Positions 5,969-6,538 of a stretch of 6,538 bases of DNA are shown here, in pieces. The number at the start of each line of letters is the position of its first letter. The first letter of the stretch is position 1. Made by a program: the position numbers and the translations under genes. The notes under the pieces were generated by a model. It worked only from the letters and a program-made list of their open reading frames with translations. It made no database searches and was not told the origin of the DNA. Source of the DNA: Prolixibacteraceae bacterium (GTDB lineage Bacteria > Bacteroidota > Bacteroidia > Bacteroidales > Prolixibacteraceae); assembly GCA_003516705.1 (NCBI GenBank), contig DPCJ01000057.1:1-6538 (forward strand). Reading direction: 5' to 3'.

Positions 5969-5973
5969 ATAAA

Positions 5974-6399
5974 ATGAAAGTATTAATTCTTTGTACAGGC
6001 AACAGTTGCCGCAGCCAAATGGCGCATGGTTTTTTACAATCGTTCGACCCTAACATCACCGTTTGTTCAGCCGGAACCGAAGCTTCTGGCAAATTGAACC
6101 AAAAGGCAGTTGCCGCGATGAAAGAAATCGGCATTGATATTAGCCATCACACTTCCGATTCGGTCGATTTGTACCTTGATCAGGAATGGGATTATGTGAT
6201 TACCGTTTGCGGAGGCGCAAACGAAAATTGCCCGGCATTCTTCGGCAAAGTGAAACATCGCCTGCATATTGGGTTCGACGATCCGTCGCACGCAACCGGA
6301 ACCGACGAATTTATCTGGAGCGAATTTATCCGGGTAAGGAATGAGATAAAAGAGGGATTTTGGAAATTTTATAACGAAGAAATCAAGCCACAATTATGA
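5974..6399 (+). CDS. arsC: Arsenate reductase, thioredoxin-coupled type (canonical copy)
   Basis: This 141-residue protein carries every expected catalytic feature of the S. aureus/B. subtilis ArsC type: loop C-T-G-N-S-C-R-S-Q at 7-15 with nucleophile Cys7 and Arg13, resolving Cys79 and Cys86 (VCGGANENCP, spacing 7), and Asp103 in F-D-D-P. It should reduce As(V) to As(III) in the cytoplasm, passing a disulfide from Cys7 to Cys79-Cys86 for thioredoxin to reopen. One departure is His18 where many members have Glu (SQMAE), a position tied to potassium binding in the S. aureus enzyme. The DNA is richer in GC than the first arsC and the channel gene. Its TGA stop overlaps the next ATG, which suggests coupled translation with arsM. 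Confidence 0.92.
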   Translation: MKVLILCTGNSCRSQMAHGFLQSFDPNITVCSAGTEASGKLNQKAVAAMKEIGIDISHHTSDSVDLYLDQEWDYVITVCGGANENCPAFFGKVKHRLHIGFDDPSHATGTDEFIWSEFIRVRNEIKEGFWKFYNEEIKPQL

Positions 6400-6538
6400 A
6401 AGCCGAAGATTTAAAACTGGTTGTACAGGAGAAATACGGAGCAATTGCCAATCAAAGTTTACTGATGAACCAGCCTCAATCATCCTGTTGTGGAACTTCC
6501 GGCTGTTGTGGAGAACTTGAATTCAGCATGATTGGCGA
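6396..6538 (+). CDS. arsM: Arsenite methyltransferase, N-terminal fragment (window edge)
   Basis: ATG at 6396 overlaps the stop of the third arsC (ATGA), and the frame is open for 47 codons to the window end. The visible part, K-L-V-V-Q-E-K-Y-G-A-I-A at 7-18, then the paired cysteines S-C-C-G at 30-33 and G-C-C-G at 36-39, then E-F-S-M-I-G at 42-47, matches my memory of how bacterial ArsM proteins begin. ArsM uses S-adenosylmethionine to methylate As(III), giving methylated and volatile arsenicals. The catalytic cysteines and the SAM-binding motifs lie beyond the edge and cannot be checked. Position in the operon supports the call. Confidence 0.78.
   Translation, partial: MKAEDLKLVVQEKYGAIANQSLLMNQPQSSCCGTSGCCGELEFSMIG

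Noticed and set aside
5576..6017. Shared 14-base string AGTTGCCGCAGCCA (5576-5589 and 6004-6017) as a possible mobile or recombination repeat
   Set aside because: It encodes the conserved phosphate loop of the second and third arsC, so paralogy explains it.
6067..6393. Open frame on the minus strand opposite arsC3
   Set aside because: It is a shadow of the well-supported arsenate reductase frame.

Overview
The window looks like a chromosomal segment from a member of the Bacteroidota, possibly of the Marinilabiliales/Prolixibacteraceae kind. The reasons are moderate GC, ATG starts with no strong Shine-Dalgarno sequences, two copies of the Bacteroidota sigma -7 element TAnnTTTG (as TACCTTTG) at sensible distances from gene starts, and the character of the proteins. 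The rank below phylum is a guess. It holds two gene blocks on opposite strands, separated by an intergenic region of about 350 bases.

Left block, minus strand, read from about 3561 down to 1. An AraC-family regulator with an N-terminal cupin-like domain (2731-3561) comes first. It is followed by a tight run of five genes: a monoheme class II-like cytochrome c lipoprotein (2162-2653), a TauE/SafE (TSUP) permease (1373-2146), a DoxX-family membrane protein (910-1362), a hemerythrin-like lipoprotein with a Tat signal (178-906), and the start of a membrane protein cut by the window edge (148 to 1). Gaps within the run are 3 to 29 bases, so it is probably one operon. A TACCTTTG element lies just ahead of the cytochrome gene. 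The products point to redox, oxygen or sulfur chemistry at the outer face of the inner membrane, but the substrate cannot be read from the sequence.

Middle, 3562-3909. This region carries the araC promoter element on one side. On the other side, directly before arsR, is a cluster of TACGTT/AACGTA half-sites that looks like the ArsR operator.

Right block, plus strand, 3910 to the window end. This is an arsenic resistance operon: arsR, a strongly diverged aquaporin-like channel with altered NPA boxes, three tandem ArsC/low-molecular-weight-phosphatase genes, and the first 47 codons of a probable arsM (arsenite methyltransferase) that overlaps the third arsC by ATGA. The likely logic is that ArsR senses As(III), ArsC turns arsenate into arsenite, and arsenite then leaves through the channel-like protein or is methylated by ArsM. 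No ArsB or Acr3 pump is visible, although one could lie downstream.

The most interesting point is the aquaporin-like gene, which keeps the hourglass layout but has I-P-I and N-P-F in place of the two NPA boxes and lacks the selectivity-filter arginine. Next is the set of three diverged arsenate-reductase paralogs in a row. No CRISPR array, tRNA, rRNA or insertion sequence was seen.
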